Origin: Paenibacillus assamensis DSM 18201
GTDB taxonomy: Bacteria; Bacillota; Bacilli; Paenibacillales; Paenibacillaceae
Reading direction: 5' to 3'
Length of the DNA stretch: 64,000 nt
Assembly: GCF_000422445.1 (NCBI RefSeq)
Contig: NZ_AULU01000006.1
Span: 62,001-126,000 of the forward strand
In this document: piece by piece, positions 52,067 to 61,371 of the stretch
How the letters are laid out: every line of letters starts with the position of its first letter
Position numbering within the stretch: the first letter of the stretch is position 1
Notes under the pieces: model-generated
The model's database searches: none
What the model was told of the DNA's origin: nothing
The model's input: only the letters and a program-made list of their open reading frames with translations
Program-made: the position numbers and the translations under genes

Positions 52067-52450
52067 GTGATTCGTGAAATGATGAAGTCGAAAATTCATC
52101 GTGCGACGGTAACAGAAGCAAATTTGAACTACGTTGGAAGCATTACGATTGATGAGCATCTTATGGAGCTTGCTGATCTGCTGCCGAATGAGAAAGTTCA
52201 AATCGTTAATAATAACAATGGTGCTCGTCTAGAGACCTATGTCATTCGTGGAGCGCGCCATTCTGGCGTTATTTGCTTGAATGGGGCTGCAGCTCGACTT
52301 GTTCAACCAGGAGATAACGTCATTATTATATCCTACGCTGGCATGACGAATGAAGAAGCGCGTCAATATGAGCCTCGTATCGTCTTTGTAGATGAGCGCA
52401 ATCGCCCTACTGAAACAGCGGGTGTTGAAATTCATGCTACAATTCGATAA
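52067..52450 (+). CDS. panD: Aspartate 1-decarboxylase (pyruvoyl enzyme)
   Basis: PanD makes beta-alanine from aspartate. The 127-residue pro-enzyme cleaves itself between Gly24 and Ser25 (YVGSITID) to form the pyruvoyl cofactor. The conserved catalytic Lys9 ([12 protein letters not shown]) and Arg (ETYVIRG) regions are intact. It starts with GTG behind GGGGA. It completes the pan operon started at panB. Confidence 0.97.
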   Translation: MIREMMKSKIHRATVTEANLNYVGSITIDEHLMELADLLPNEKVQIVNNNNGARLETYVIRGARHSGVICLNGAAARLVQPGDNVIIISYAGMTNEEARQYEPRIVFVDERNRPTETAGVEIHATIR

Positions 52451-52576
52451 TTAGATAACAGCATGAGGCAGCATTGTTGAATCAATGCCATCTCGCATGA
52501 AAAGCATCGTTGATACACACAATGAACGTGAGCCAAACAACAACGCACAGCATCACATGTAGAGGTGGGATGAATC

Positions 52577-53263
52577 GTGTTGCAGCACATGTTCGCGACG
52601 ATGAATGATCAGTTGGATGACATCTTGAAGCATTATCCGAAAGCGAAGGGGCAGATACGTGAAGAGCTGAATCAGCAAATTCAACTGCTTACTTCGATGA
52701 GTGACCATTTTCTAGAAGAATGGCTCCGATTTGAAGAAAAACTGGCATTACTTCGTAAGCAAAATGAAGGCGAGCATAACAGCCAAAGCAACAGTCTAAC
52801 AAGTATTGTTTCCCAAAAACAGACTTCAACTTCTGTACAGAAGTCAATGCTGGACTTGGATTACAGTGATCCTTTTCAACGGGGGCAAGGTTACTTTACG
52901 CTACTGATGTATCATCAAGCGGCCAATCATTTTGAAGAGGCTGCTTTACAGCAACCTGAACGATTATTAGCAAGAGCCTATTTGGGATTGTCTTATTTGC
53001 ATCTCGGTCGCAAGCAGGAAGCATGCCGTCATTTTCATTTTATTATTCCGTTGACGGAGGATGCAATGTTGAAGGCATTGGCATACAATGCACTAGGTTG
53101 TATTCAAGCGATGGATCGAAATACGGAGAAAGCGCAGCATTATTTTCACCAAGCGCATGTTGCTGATCCGACGATTCCGGAACCAATTGCTAATTTACAA
53201 GTGTGTTTAGACAATCAGGGCTGTCTCCAATTAGGGGAAAAGCGAATGGTTCATATGGGATGA
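52577..53263 (+). CDS. Tetratricopeptide-repeat protein
   Basis: A 228-residue cytoplasmic protein. The N-terminal half is helical and hydrophilic, with a polar linker rich in Ser, Gln and Asn (about residues 68-90). The C-terminal half has about three TPR-like helical pairs: GYFTLLMYHQAANHFEEAALQQPE, RAYLGLSYLHLGRKQEACRHF and LAYNALGCIQAMDRNTEKAQHYF. It probably holds a protein partner; which one is unknown. GTG start behind GGTGGGATG. It lies between panD and dinG. Confidence 0.8.
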   Translation: MLQHMFATMNDQLDDILKHYPKAKGQIREELNQQIQLLTSMSDHFLEEWLRFEEKLALLRKQNEGEHNSQSNSLTSIVSQKQTSTSVQKSMLDLDYSDPFQRGQGYFTLLMYHQAANHFEEAALQQPERLLARAYLGLSYLHLGRKQEACRHFHFIIPLTEDAMLKALAYNALGCIQAMDRNTEKAQHYFHQAHVADPTIPEPIANLQVCLDNQGCLQLGEKRMVHMG

Positions 53264-53270
53264 AATTACA

Positions 53271-53305
53271 AGAGGGGAACATCTTTTCGTAAGATGTACC
53301 CCTCT
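53271..53305 (+). terminator. Hairpin after the TPR gene, probable terminator
   Basis: A 15-bp stem (53271-53285 with 53291-53305, one A-A mismatch) with loop TTCGT. The downstream sequence ACTCATTTCC has no real T run, so termination is likely but not certain. Confidence 0.55.
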
Positions 53306-53372
53306 ACTCATTTCCAAACAACCGAACATCTGTTATGCTATATAAACAGAATTGGGCGAGAGGAATATGTAA

Positions 53373-56231
53373 ATGATGAGATTTGCCGTATTGGACTTTG
53401 AAACGACAGGCAATCAGCCTGGCGATGAAATTATACAGATTGGCTTCGTTGTGCTAAATGAACAGCTAGCGATTGAACAGCAGTATCATACTCTTGTCCG
53501 TCCTTCCATCCCGATTCCTGCGTTTATTACACAATTAACAGGAATTACTGATGAAATGGTTGCCGATGCGCCTGACTTGGATGAGGCGATGACAGGTCTT
53601 GTGCCATTATTAAGTGATGTGGCGTTGGTGGGGCATCATGTAGCATTTGATTATCAATTTCTACGGAATGCACTTGAGCAGACAGGCTATTTACCTTTTA
53701 CTGGTCGCATATTGGATACGATCGAAATGCTGCGAATTTTGTTCCCATCATTAACGTCTTATCAATTAGGCTCTGTTGCACAGACATTTGGAGTCGAACA
53801 CGAACGACCGCATCAGGCAGATAGTGATGCACTTGCAACCGCGCACATATTTGTTCGCTGTATAGAAGCTATTCGAGATCTTCCCCTTTTGACGCTGCAG
53901 CGTATCGTTGAATTGTTTGCGAACGAAGATAATGACCTTGCTTGGTTGTTGCAATCTGAGTTAACACGCATTGAACAAGATGCAACCAGATTTAATGATC
54001 GTCATGACCAGCATTCGTACCGTCAACTTAGCTTTAAGATGGATGAATGGACAGATGAGCTGCCACCGCGCGAAGGAATGGAGGATAAGGCGTTAGAAGG
54101 TGTTTCCTTCCGTTCTTTTATGGATCAAGTGAAAGACAATCTCAAACAGCGATTCAGCAACTATGAGCCTCGTTCTGCACAAGAACAGATGTTTGAGGAA
54201 GTTATGGAATGCTTGGATGAAGACAAGCACTTGCTGATTGAAGCAGGCACGGGAACAGGAAAGTCACTTGGATATTTACTCCCAGCTTTGTATCACAGCG
54301 TAAAGAACGAAAAGAAAGTAATTGTTAGTACACATACAATTAACTTGCAGGAGCAGTTGCGTCAACGAGACTTGCCTTTGCTAGACATGATTATGCCTGT
54401 GCCATTTAAAGCTTCGGTATTAAAAGGACGCAGTCATTATTTGTGTTTGAGAAAGTTTGAACATAAAATAAATCATAGAGAGTTTGTACATGCTCGTGAC
54501 GATCTCATCACAGCTGCACAGATGGTTGTTTGGTTGAGTCAATCGGAGCATGGTGATGACGAAGAGCTTCATTTGGTGCATAAAGGACCTGATTTTTGGG
54601 ATACGGTGTCAAGCGACAGTGATTCTTGCTTGAATCGTGCCTGTCCGTGGTTCCGCCGCTGTTATTATCATCGTGCGAAGAACAGTGCGAATTTATCGGA
54701 TGTAATCATTACGAATCACTCTCTATTGTTTACGGATGTGATTGCGGAGCATCGTTTACTGCCTGCATATGAGCATTTGGTCATTGACGAGGCACATCAT
54801 TTCGAAGAGACGGCCGGAAAGCATCTTGGTGTTCATGTGCAATATTTCTCATTGGTACATCCGCTCGTGCGTTTGTATAAAGACAGTAAAAATGGTTCCC
54901 TTGTTCTGCTTCAAACCCGGTTGCGATTATCTGGAAGCGAGAAATCATTGGTGTGGGCAGAAGGCATCGATAAACTTATGAATCAGATTGTTGAGATTAA
55001 GGATAGTTGGGATCGATTGCATGAAGCTATGTATCAATTGCTGCCAGCTCCAGAAGCTGGTCAAGCTGAAGTAGGACAGGCTGTATTACGATTGCAATCT
55101 TCTAATAAGCCCGAGGCATGGTCGACCGTTTCTGAAATGGAACAAGAAATTCATACAAGATTAAATGATATCGTGCGTTCCGGAGAGAAATTGACTCAAG
55201 AATGGAAAGATGCAGATGACGAGGAATTACAGGGTGTTATTACTGATGTAACAGGACTGCTCAAAGATTTGGCGAATGTTAAAGATGAATTCCGTATGTT
55301 TGTCCAGGTGAATGATCCTGAGACCGTATATTGGATGGAAGGTAATCCGCAGTATAAACATAAATCAATGAATATGTATGCTGTACCAGTAGATGTTAGT
55401 GAAGCGCTTAATCGGTACTTCTTTGAACCGAAGAAAAGTGTCATTCTTACCTCTGCGACCTTGTCTGTTGACAAATCTTTCAGTTTCGTTGAAGAACAGA
55501 TTGGTTTGAAAGATGCTGCAAGGGATGGACGGTTAAATACCGTCATTTTGCCTTCTCCGTTTAACTATCGTGAACAGGCTTTAGTCATTATACCGCGTGA
55601 TTTTCCGACAGTAAGAGGTTCAAGCGATCCTCACTTTAACTCTAACTTGACAACTTCCTTAGCGGACATTGCCAAAGTGACAAAAGGCAGAATGCTTGTA
55701 CTGTTTACTTCTTATCGTATGCTCAAGGACGTATATGAGCCCCTGAAAGAACAGTTGAAGGTTCATGGCATTCAAGTTCTTGGACAAGGTATGGACAGCG
55801 GTAATCGAAGCAAGCTTACACGTCGTTTTCAAGAGCAATCAGCATCGGTGCTTTTAGGCACAAGCAGCTTCTGGGAAGGTGTAGATATTCCAGGGGACGC
55901 ATTGACCTGTTTGGCCATTGTTCGGTTGCCATTCCAGCCGCCGAATCATCCGCTGGTGGAAGCAAAGTGCGATTTGTTGAAGCGGCGCAAGCAGAATCCG
56001 TTTCGTAAATATTCGGTTCCGCAAGCGGTTATCCGATTCAAGCAAGGGTTTGGTCGACTTATTCGAACGACACAAGACAAAGGAATTGTGCTTATATACG
56101 ACACAAGAGTGATTGAAACAAGCTACGGGAAGCATTTTCTGTATTCACTGCCTGGACCTAAAATGGAACATATGGCAACGGAGCATGTTGTTCCGAGAGT
56201 TGAAACGTGGCTCAAAGAGGAACAGCAGTAA
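53373..56231 (+). CDS. dinG: ATP-dependent helicase DinG with N-terminal exonuclease domain
   Basis: A 952-residue two-domain protein. The first ~170 residues are a DEDD-type 3'-5' exonuclease like the DNA polymerase III epsilon subunit (VLDFETTGNQPGDEIIQIG and later HQADSDALATAHI). The remainder is a superfamily 2 helicase of the DinG/XPD type: Walker A EAGTGTGKS near residue 290, DEAH box VIDEAHHFEE near residue 470, and C-terminal motifs GTSSFWEGVDIPG and FKQGFGRLIRTT. Four cysteines between Walker A and DEAH (one in HYLC, then CLNRACPWFRRC) are placed like the iron-sulfur cluster ligands of XPD. Normal length for the Bacillus-type fusion. Confidence 0.95.
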   Translation: MMRFAVLDFETTGNQPGDEIIQIGFVVLNEQLAIEQQYHTLVRPSIPIPAFITQLTGITDEMVADAPDLDEAMTGLVPLLSDVALVGHHVAFDYQFLRNALEQTGYLPFTGRILDTIEMLRILFPSLTSYQLGSVAQTFGVEHERPHQADSDALATAHIFVRCIEAIRDLPLLTLQRIVELFANEDNDLAWLLQSELTRIEQDATRFNDRHDQHSYRQLSFKMDEWTDELPPREGMEDKALEGVSFRSFMDQVKDNLKQRFSNYEPRSAQEQMFEEVMECLDEDKHLLIEAGTGTGKSLGYLLPALYHSVKNEKKVIVSTHTINLQEQLRQRDLPLLDMIMPVPFKASVLKGRSHYLCLRKFEHKINHREFVHARDDLITAAQMVVWLSQSEHGDDEELHLVHKGPDFWDTVSSDSDSCLNRACPWFRRCYYHRAKNSANLSDVIITNHSLLFTDVIAEHRLLPAYEHLVIDEAHHFEETAGKHLGVHVQYFSLVHPLVRLYKDSKNGSLVLLQTRLRLSGSEKSLVWAEGIDKLMNQIVEIKDSWDRLHEAMYQLLPAPEAGQAEVGQAVLRLQSSNKPEAWSTVSEMEQEIHTRLNDIVRSGEKLTQEWKDADDEELQGVITDVTGLLKDLANVKDEFRMFVQVNDPETVYWMEGNPQYKHKSMNMYAVPVDVSEALNRYFFEPKKSVILTSATLSVDKSFSFVEEQIGLKDAARDGRLNTVILPSPFNYREQALVIIPRDFPTVRGSSDPHFNSNLTTSLADIAKVTKGRMLVLFTSYRMLKDVYEPLKEQLKVHGIQVLGQGMDSGNRSKLTRRFQEQSASVLLGTSSFWEGVDIPGDALTCLAIVRLPFQPPNHPLVEAKCDLLKRRKQNPFRKYSVPQAVIRFKQGFGRLIRTTQDKGIVLIYDTRVIETSYGKHFLYSLPGPKMEHMATEHVVPRVETWLKEEQQ

Positions 56232-56308
56232 CCAGTAGAGGAAATGCAAAAGGTTTATTATAATAATAGTTGGTATGTTGATAGGGAGAACGAAAGGGGG
56301 ACTGGTAT

Positions 56309-56977
56309 ATGAAAACACTAAAAATTTCTGAAGCTGTCGTACGCAGGCTGCCTGTTTATTTGCGACATCTAAAAGAATTAAAACAAAGTGAAGTACTAAC
56401 GATATCGTCTCAAGATTTGGGACAGAAACTAGATCTTAACCCAGCCCAAATTCGTAAGGATTTAGCCTATTTCGGAGACTTTGGACGTAAAGGTATCGGT
56501 TATGACGTTTCTTATCTAATTGAGCAGATTCGACATATACTTAAGTTGGACCAGCAAATTCATGTAGCGCTGGTTGGAGCAGGTAAGCTTGGACAAGCAT
56601 TGTGCAACTATTCTGGCTTTTTCAATGACAATATGAAAATTGTTGCTGTATTTGATGCATTTCCAGCGAAGATAGAGACTGCTATTCGTAATCTACAAGT
56701 TCAGCCTATGGAGGAACTAAAAGAAAGTGTAGAGGCCAATAACATTCGTATCGGCATTATTACTGTGCCTGCATTAGAGGCGCAGCAAGTAGCTGATCGC
56801 TTTGTTGAGGCTGGTGTAGAGGCTATTCTTAACTTTGCTCCGGTTATTTTGAAGGTTCCTGCACATGTACGTGTGCATACAGCTGACTTCTCAACCGATT
56901 TGTTTAGCTTGGCTTATTATTTACCTAATGAAGGAAAGGATGTTGTAACGAATGACACAACGATTGATCATACGTAA
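56309..56977 (+). CDS. rex: Redox-sensing transcriptional repressor Rex
   Basis: Rex represses fermentation and respiration genes and leaves DNA when the NADH/NAD+ ratio rises. The 222-residue protein has an N-terminal winged helix (ISSQDLGQKLDLNPAQIRKDLAYFG) and a Rossmann domain with VALVGAGKLGQAL near residue 87, and a C-terminal helix with VHTADFSTDLFSLAYYL, typical of the family. A GGGGGA site precedes the ATG. It overlaps the deaminase gene by 26 bases. Confidence 0.95.
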   Translation: MKTLKISEAVVRRLPVYLRHLKELKQSEVLTISSQDLGQKLDLNPAQIRKDLAYFGDFGRKGIGYDVSYLIEQIRHILKLDQQIHVALVGAGKLGQALCNYSGFFNDNMKIVAVFDAFPAKIETAIRNLQVQPMEELKESVEANNIRIGIITVPALEAQQVADRFVEAGVEAILNFAPVILKVPAHVRVHTADFSTDLFSLAYYLPNEGKDVVTNDTTIDHT

Positions 56978-58262
56978 CGGATTATTTGCACAACTGCAAG
57001 AAGGTGCAGCTCAGACTACGATTAAAGGTTATATGGTTGTAGAACAAGATCGTATTGTTTATATTGGCGAAACACTTCCTGAAGCTTATGAGCAAGGTGA
57101 AGTTGAATATATAGAGGGCAAAGGCCTGTTCTTCATGCCTGGCTTAATTAATACACATGGTCATGCTGCAATGTCACTGCTCCGTGGGTATGGGGACGAT
57201 ATGGTTCTCCAAAGCTGGCTGCAGGAAAAAATGTGGCCTATGGAAGCTAAGTTTACGGGCAGCGATGTATATTGGGGTACAGCATTGTCAGTGATCGAAA
57301 TGCTTAAGGGTGGAACTACGCTCTTCGTTGATATGTATGATCATATGGACCAAGTTGCAAAAGTAAGTGAAGAGTCTGGTATTCGCGCTGCTTTGATGCG
57401 TGGTGCAATTGGATTGTGTAGCGAAGAAGTACAACTTATGAAGTTGAATGAAGCTGTTCAATTTGCGAAAGACTGGAATGGACAAGCAAATGGCAGAATT
57501 ACAACGCTACTTGCGCCGCATGCTCCATATACATGTCCGCCTGCATTTATTGAAAAGTTTGTAGAGGCTGCACATGAGTTAGACTTAATGCTTCATACGC
57601 ATATGTCTGAGACAGCAGCTGAAGTAGAGCAGAACGTGAAAGAATACGGACTACGTCCTGTTGCTCACTTGGAGAAGCTGGGGTTGTTTAGTCGTCCTTC
57701 CTTTATTGCACATGGCGTTCATTTAAATAATGAAGAAATCGCAACATTGGCGAAGTACAACGTCGGTGTTTCTCATAATCCAGGAAGTAATCTCAAATTG
57801 GCAAGCGGTGTTGCCCGTGTCGTTGATTTGCAGCGTGCTGGAGTGGTTGTATCTCTAGGTACCGATGGTGCTGCCAGCAACAACAACTTGGATATGTTCG
57901 AAGAAATGCGTTTAGCTGCCCTTATACATAAAGGGGTGTCTGGTGATCCAACAGCAGTTCCTGCCGCAGATGCAATGAGAATGGCTACTGTGAATGGAGC
58001 TCGTACGCTACATATGAACGATGTAGGTTTGTTGCAAGCTGGGATGAAGGCTGACTTTATTGCAGTCAATATCGACCAGCCGCATCTATATCCGCATACG
58101 GATCTCGTGTCTCATATGGTGTACTCCGCTAGTGCTAAAGACGTTCAGCACGTATGGGTGGACGGCAACCAAGTTGTTAAAAATGGTGAGTGCTTGACAA
58201 TGGATGAAGAGCGCATTAAGCATGAAGCGGAACAATGCTTCCGAAACTTGCTTGAACGCTAG
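56952..58262 (+). CDS. mtaD: 5-methylthioadenosine/S-adenosylhomocysteine deaminase family amidohydrolase
   Basis: A 436-residue metal-dependent amidohydrolase of the TRZ/ATZ (MtaD) type. Metal ligands are in PGLINTHGHAAMSLLRG (His69, His71), HTHMSETAAEVE, FIAHGVHL and the aspartate in LGTDGAASNN. It deaminates adenosine derivatives; some members act on S-adenosylhomocysteine or on aminodeoxyfutalosine. Because mqnA is in this window, a role in futalosine menaquinone synthesis is possible but unproven. ATG 56952 lies inside the end of rex, so the two may be translationally coupled. Confidence 0.88.
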   Translation: MTQRLIIRNGLFAQLQEGAAQTTIKGYMVVEQDRIVYIGETLPEAYEQGEVEYIEGKGLFFMPGLINTHGHAAMSLLRGYGDDMVLQSWLQEKMWPMEAKFTGSDVYWGTALSVIEMLKGGTTLFVDMYDHMDQVAKVSEESGIRAALMRGAIGLCSEEVQLMKLNEAVQFAKDWNGQANGRITTLLAPHAPYTCPPAFIEKFVEAAHELDLMLHTHMSETAAEVEQNVKEYGLRPVAHLEKLGLFSRPSFIAHGVHLNNEEIATLAKYNVGVSHNPGSNLKLASGVARVVDLQRAGVVVSLGTDGAASNNNLDMFEEMRLAALIHKGVSGDPTAVPAADAMRMATVNGARTLHMNDVGLLQAGMKADFIAVNIDQPHLYPHTDLVSHMVYSASAKDVQHVWVDGNQVVKNGECLTMDEERIKHEAEQCFRNLLER

Positions 58263-58272
58263 GAGGCAGTAG

Positions 58273-58812
58273 ATGGATCTTCATATGACTCGAAGTCGAC
58301 CACGACGCAGTCGTAACCCACGTTGGCGTTGGGTTGTATCTGGTGTAATACTAGCGTTGGTGTTGATTATTGGTCTCTTAGTCTATTTTTTGAATTCGGT
58401 CAACCGTGAGGAAGACGCGAAAGAAGCGGCCGCGATACAAAGAGCGAATGAAACGATTCAACTTGCGAGTGTCGACGAAGTAGATAAGTTTGTTTGGTTT
58501 GATACGACTTATGTCATTCAGGGGAAAGATGCTTCTAATGTAGAGCAGATTATCTGGGTAGGCAAGGAAAAGGTAGATGTGAAGAAAGCAGCTGATGGAG
58601 TGGACAAAGCTTATATCGCGAATCAACTCCTGACTACCTATCCGGATGCGGATATTAAGCAGATTACACCTGGTATCAAAGATGGTGAGTTCGTTTACCA
58701 AGCGTTTGTCAACCGAAAAGATGAGGAAGGGAAGAGCCGGCATTATTATCACTTCTTCCGTTTCGATAATGGTCAGCGTATAGGTGAAGGATATCCGATG
58801 CCTAACCAATAG
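58273..58812 (+). CDS. ypmB: YpmB-like membrane-anchored protein (DUF5590)
   Basis: A 179-residue protein with a very basic N-terminus (TRSRPRRSRNPRWRW), one membrane helix (about residues 22-44) and an outside domain. The domain has the YpmB/peptidase-propeptide-like pattern VVxxxTYVIQG, IIWVGKEKVDVKKA and ITPGIKDGEFVYQAFV, seen in DUF5590 proteins. In B. subtilis ypmB follows dinG and ypmA, and precedes aspB. Function unknown. TAGGAGG precedes the ATG. Confidence 0.8.
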   Translation: MDLHMTRSRPRRSRNPRWRWVVSGVILALVLIIGLLVYFLNSVNREEDAKEAAAIQRANETIQLASVDEVDKFVWFDTTYVIQGKDASNVEQIIWVGKEKVDVKKAADGVDKAYIANQLLTTYPDADIKQITPGIKDGEFVYQAFVNRKDEEGKSRHYYHFFRFDNGQRIGEGYPMPNQ

Positions 58813-58814
58813 CC

Positions 58815-58857
58815 AAAAGCGTAAGTGTTCATGTGAGTGAACGCTTACGCTTTTTTG
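58815..58857 (+). terminator. Rho-independent terminator after ypmB
   Basis: A 15-bp stem (58817-58831 with 58838-58852, one G-T pair) with a 6-base loop, followed by T residues to 58856. Confidence 0.92.
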
Positions 58858-58862
58858 CTGTG

Positions 58863-58888
58863 AAAAAGGAGGGCTGTTAGCCCTCCTT
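58863..58888 (-). terminator. Rho-independent terminator of the LPMO gene
   Basis: A perfect 10-bp stem (58866-58875 with 58879-58888), read on the minus strand, ends in a five-T run. It lies 21 bases after the LPMO stop codon and back-to-back with the ypmB terminator. Confidence 0.88.
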
Positions 58889-58909
58889 TGTTCAATAGCT
58901 CGTATTGAA

Positions 58910-60268
58910 TTATTTTACTTGCCATAATGCTGGTGTATTTGTTGGCTCCCAGCCATTAAGGGAAGTGTGTGCAAGGCGGCAAACATAAGTAACATTGTTG
59001 TACGTTACTTCTGCACCTACCGCATAAGCAGTGTTAGCTGCCCACGCAGGTGCAGTACCTGGAGTTCCAGTGCCAGCAGAAGTCGTAACCGTTAAAATGT
59101 TGCTATCAGCGGAAACGTTTCCAGCTGCATCGATAGCACGAACTTTGAAAGAGTATGCTGTATTTGCAGTTAGTCCTGTTACGTTGTACTCGATTGCAGT
59201 GCCAGGAACTGTTGCAACTAGTGTGTTGCCATTGTAGATTTGGTAGCCAGTTACACCTACGTTGTCAGTGGATTCTGTCCACATCAAGGATACACTATTA
59301 GTTGTAACAGCCATTTTGTGTAAATAAGTTGGAGCAGTTGGAGCAGTTGTATCATTTGCAACAGGAGCCGTTGTTGCACTTACAGCATTGCTAGCTCCAG
59401 ATACATTGCCTGCAGCGTCAACAGCTTTCACTGTAAATGTGTAAGCTGTATTCGAAGTTAATCCAGCAGCTGTGTAATTCAACGTAGTGCCAGATACAGA
59501 ACCGATCAAAGTAGAGCCGTTAAAAATTTGGTAACCAGTTACGCCAACATTGTCTGAAGCTGCATTCCAAGCAAGAGATACGCTAGTTGTCGTTGTGCCA
59601 GTAGCGCTTAAGCTTGCAGGTGCAGTAGGTGCAACTGTATCTGTTGGTGCTTGTCCACCGAAGTTTACATCGATAACGTTATAGAATGCGTTAGGTGTAT
59701 CAGCGATTTCCCAAACAGCAAGGATTACATGGTATCCAGTGCGATCTGTTGGAACGTTACAGCTGTGAGAGAAATCTTTTGGTGGTTGTTTGCCGCCGCC
59801 ATCAGCTGTACAGAAAGGAGTTAAGTTAAAGGAATCACGAGTCAATGCTGCGTTTGGATTCCAGTTCGGTTTAGTAAGGTAGTATTTCCAGTTCGTTGTT
59901 GCATGGTTAGCAGTCTTTTTCCAAGCGAAAGTTGTTGGACCACCAGTCAAATTAACTTTGGACCAACGAGTAGCAGATTGCTCGTCCAGTTTAGGGAATG
60001 CTCCAGCAGCACTTGCGATTTTTCCATCAGCAGGGCCAGCCGCTGGGAAACCTTTTGTTGCTTCAAGGCTTTGTGGCTCATATACGATGGCACCGCAATC
60101 TGTATTTACACCTTGAGCACATTGGTAGGCACGGCTCTTCGGATCTAGAACATAACCATGAGCGGAAACTTTGTCAGCGAACATAAGTGTACAAGCCGTT
60201 ACTAACACGGTAACACCAGTAGCAACCAATAGCTTGCTAAGTACAGGATTGGATAAGCGTAATTGCAT
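58910..60268 (-). CDS. Secreted AA10 lytic polysaccharide monooxygenase with two FN3 domains and a chitin-binding module
   Basis: A 452-residue exported enzyme. The signal peptide ends KVSA, so mature protein starts with His37 (HGYVLDP); His37 and His122 (ANHATTNW) form the copper histidine brace of AA10 enzymes that oxidatively cut chitin or cellulose. The AA10 domain covers about residues 37-203. Two fibronectin type III domains follow (about 212-302 and 307-395). The last ~45 residues form a CBM5/12-type chitin-binding domain ([20 protein letters not shown], then SLNGWEP). AGGAGG precedes the ATG. It is the only minus-strand gene for nearly 50 kb and an insertion relative to B. subtilis. 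Confidence 0.94.
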   Translation of the reverse strand: MQLRLSNPVLSKLLVATGVTVLVTACTLMFADKVSAHGYVLDPKSRAYQCAQGVNTDCGAIVYEPQSLEATKGFPAAGPADGKIASAAGAFPKLDEQSATRWSKVNLTGGPTTFAWKKTANHATTNWKYYLTKPNWNPNAALTRDSFNLTPFCTADGGGKQPPKDFSHSCNVPTDRTGYHVILAVWEIADTPNAFYNVIDVNFGGQAPTDTVAPTAPASLSATGTTTTSVSLAWNAASDNVGVTGYQIFNGSTLIGSVSGTTLNYTAAGLTSNTAYTFTVKAVDAAGNVSGASNAVSATTAPVANDTTAPTAPTYLHKMAVTTNSVSLMWTESTDNVGVTGYQIYNGNTLVATVPGTAIEYNVTGLTANTAYSFKVRAIDAAGNVSADSNILTVTTSAGTGTPGTAPAWAANTAYAVGAEVTYNNVTYVCRLAHTSLNGWEPTNTPALWQVK

Positions 60269-60407
60269 GATAAATTACCTCCTATAATGTGTGTTTGCAT
60301 TTTTCGATACAGCTACATCATCCGAAACAGAACGTCAGAACCTCCTCACTAGATGCTTGGCAATCCAATATGGTTTTTCTCTCGGTTTATCGCTATCAAC
60401 TCCCCTA

Positions 60408-60435
60408 TGTATAAGTGTAATCTATATAAACTCAA
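60408..60435 (-). promoter_or_regulatory. Candidate promoter of the LPMO gene
   Basis: On the minus strand TTGAGT (60435-60430) and TATACA (60413-60408) are 16 bp apart. Both are moderate matches. It would give a 5' leader of about 130 bases. Confidence 0.35.
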
Positions 60436-60713
60436 TGTGAGCTTATACCGTATCCAACAGCTGGTCGTGAAAATAGAGTACTGAACAACGAATCGAAATT
60501 AAAAGTGATTTGGAAATAGAAATGAGTGTTGTGATCGTAGGTGTGAGAACTCGTGTTAAAATTTGAGGAAATATGTAATGTGATCAACTTCATTGTCAAT
60601 CTATTACATTTGGTAAGATGAAGTATAAACGAAAGTTCGACGATTGTAAACGATTTCAGATAGATTTTGACAAAAGCATGTTAAATCGAAGATCCAATCA
60701 TTACATTCAAATG

Positions 60714-60734
60714 ATGATATATCATTATGATATA
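60714..60734. promoter_or_regulatory. Overlapping palindromes in the LPMO-protease divergent region
   Basis: A perfect 12-bp palindrome ATGATATATCAT (60714-60725) overlaps a 17-bp inverted repeat TATATCAT-T-ATGATATA (60718-60734), so the octamer ATGATATA occurs twice direct and once inverted. It lies 75 bp before the start codon of the + strand module and may be an operator. Elsewhere in the 539-bp gap (60269-60807), ATGTAAT and ATTACAT form a wide inverted repeat near 60574-60610. No gene was found in it. Confidence 0.35.
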
Positions 60735-60807
60735 CTTTTACCTATACACTTTGTATAACAAGTAGTACCGTCGAAGGTTTATCAATCCCTATCAAGGAGT
60801 GAAGATC

Positions 60808-61371
60808 ATGCAAAATAAACGTTGGACAGCCTTGGTTGCGACAATGGCGGTCAGTTCGATTGTTTTGTTCGGCGGTTGGTCTTTTTATCGTCATCAAATG
60901 ATCGAGACACCGTTACAATCAACCATTCAACAAATAGATACGGTTCAACAAGCCAAAGTCGTATGGGGTCCTAAGCAAGTTACTATAGAACTTTCTTTAG
61001 AGCCAGGTGCAGACGTTCGGACTGTTGTACAAGATGTGAAACGACAGGCTAATCGTGAACAAGATAAGCGTAATATTTCTATAAAAATAAACAATGAGCA
61101 TACAACTCCAGAACTTGAACGATGGTGGTCACAAGCGCTATTTCCCGTGACGGAGGCGATGGCGCATCGCAGCTATGGTGATATCCCTATTCAGTTGAAT
61201 AAACTAGCAGAGGGAAGCGGTGTAGCTGTAAAGACAGAAATGGATAATGAATATGTATATGTGACACTGACAGCAGAGAAGGGAAAAGGAAGTAAAGTGC
61301 TGCTGCTGCCGCTCAATGGGGAGTCTATGGGGGTGTGGCCAAATGAACAATCGAACAAAACGATGGCTTGA
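60808..61371 (+). CDS. Membrane-anchored protein coupled to the FtsH-like protease gene
   Basis: A 187-residue protein with a basic N-terminus and one membrane helix (about residues 7-26), so the remaining ~160 residues should be outside the cytoplasm. That part contains beta-rich segments (AKVVWGPKQVTIELSL, NEYVYVTLTAEKGKGSKVLLLPL) and no motif I recognise. ATG 60808 follows AAGGAG at 8 bases; GTG 60799 in the site is discarded. It overlaps the following AAA+ protease gene by 29 bases. Since that protease lacks the extracytoplasmic domain normal in FtsH, this protein may provide it. That is inference. Confidence 0.75.
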   Translation: MQNKRWTALVATMAVSSIVLFGGWSFYRHQMIETPLQSTIQQIDTVQQAKVVWGPKQVTIELSLEPGADVRTVVQDVKRQANREQDKRNISIKINNEHTTPELERWWSQALFPVTEAMAHRSYGDIPIQLNKLAEGSGVAVKTEMDNEYVYVTLTAEKGKGSKVLLLPLNGESMGVWPNEQSNKTMA

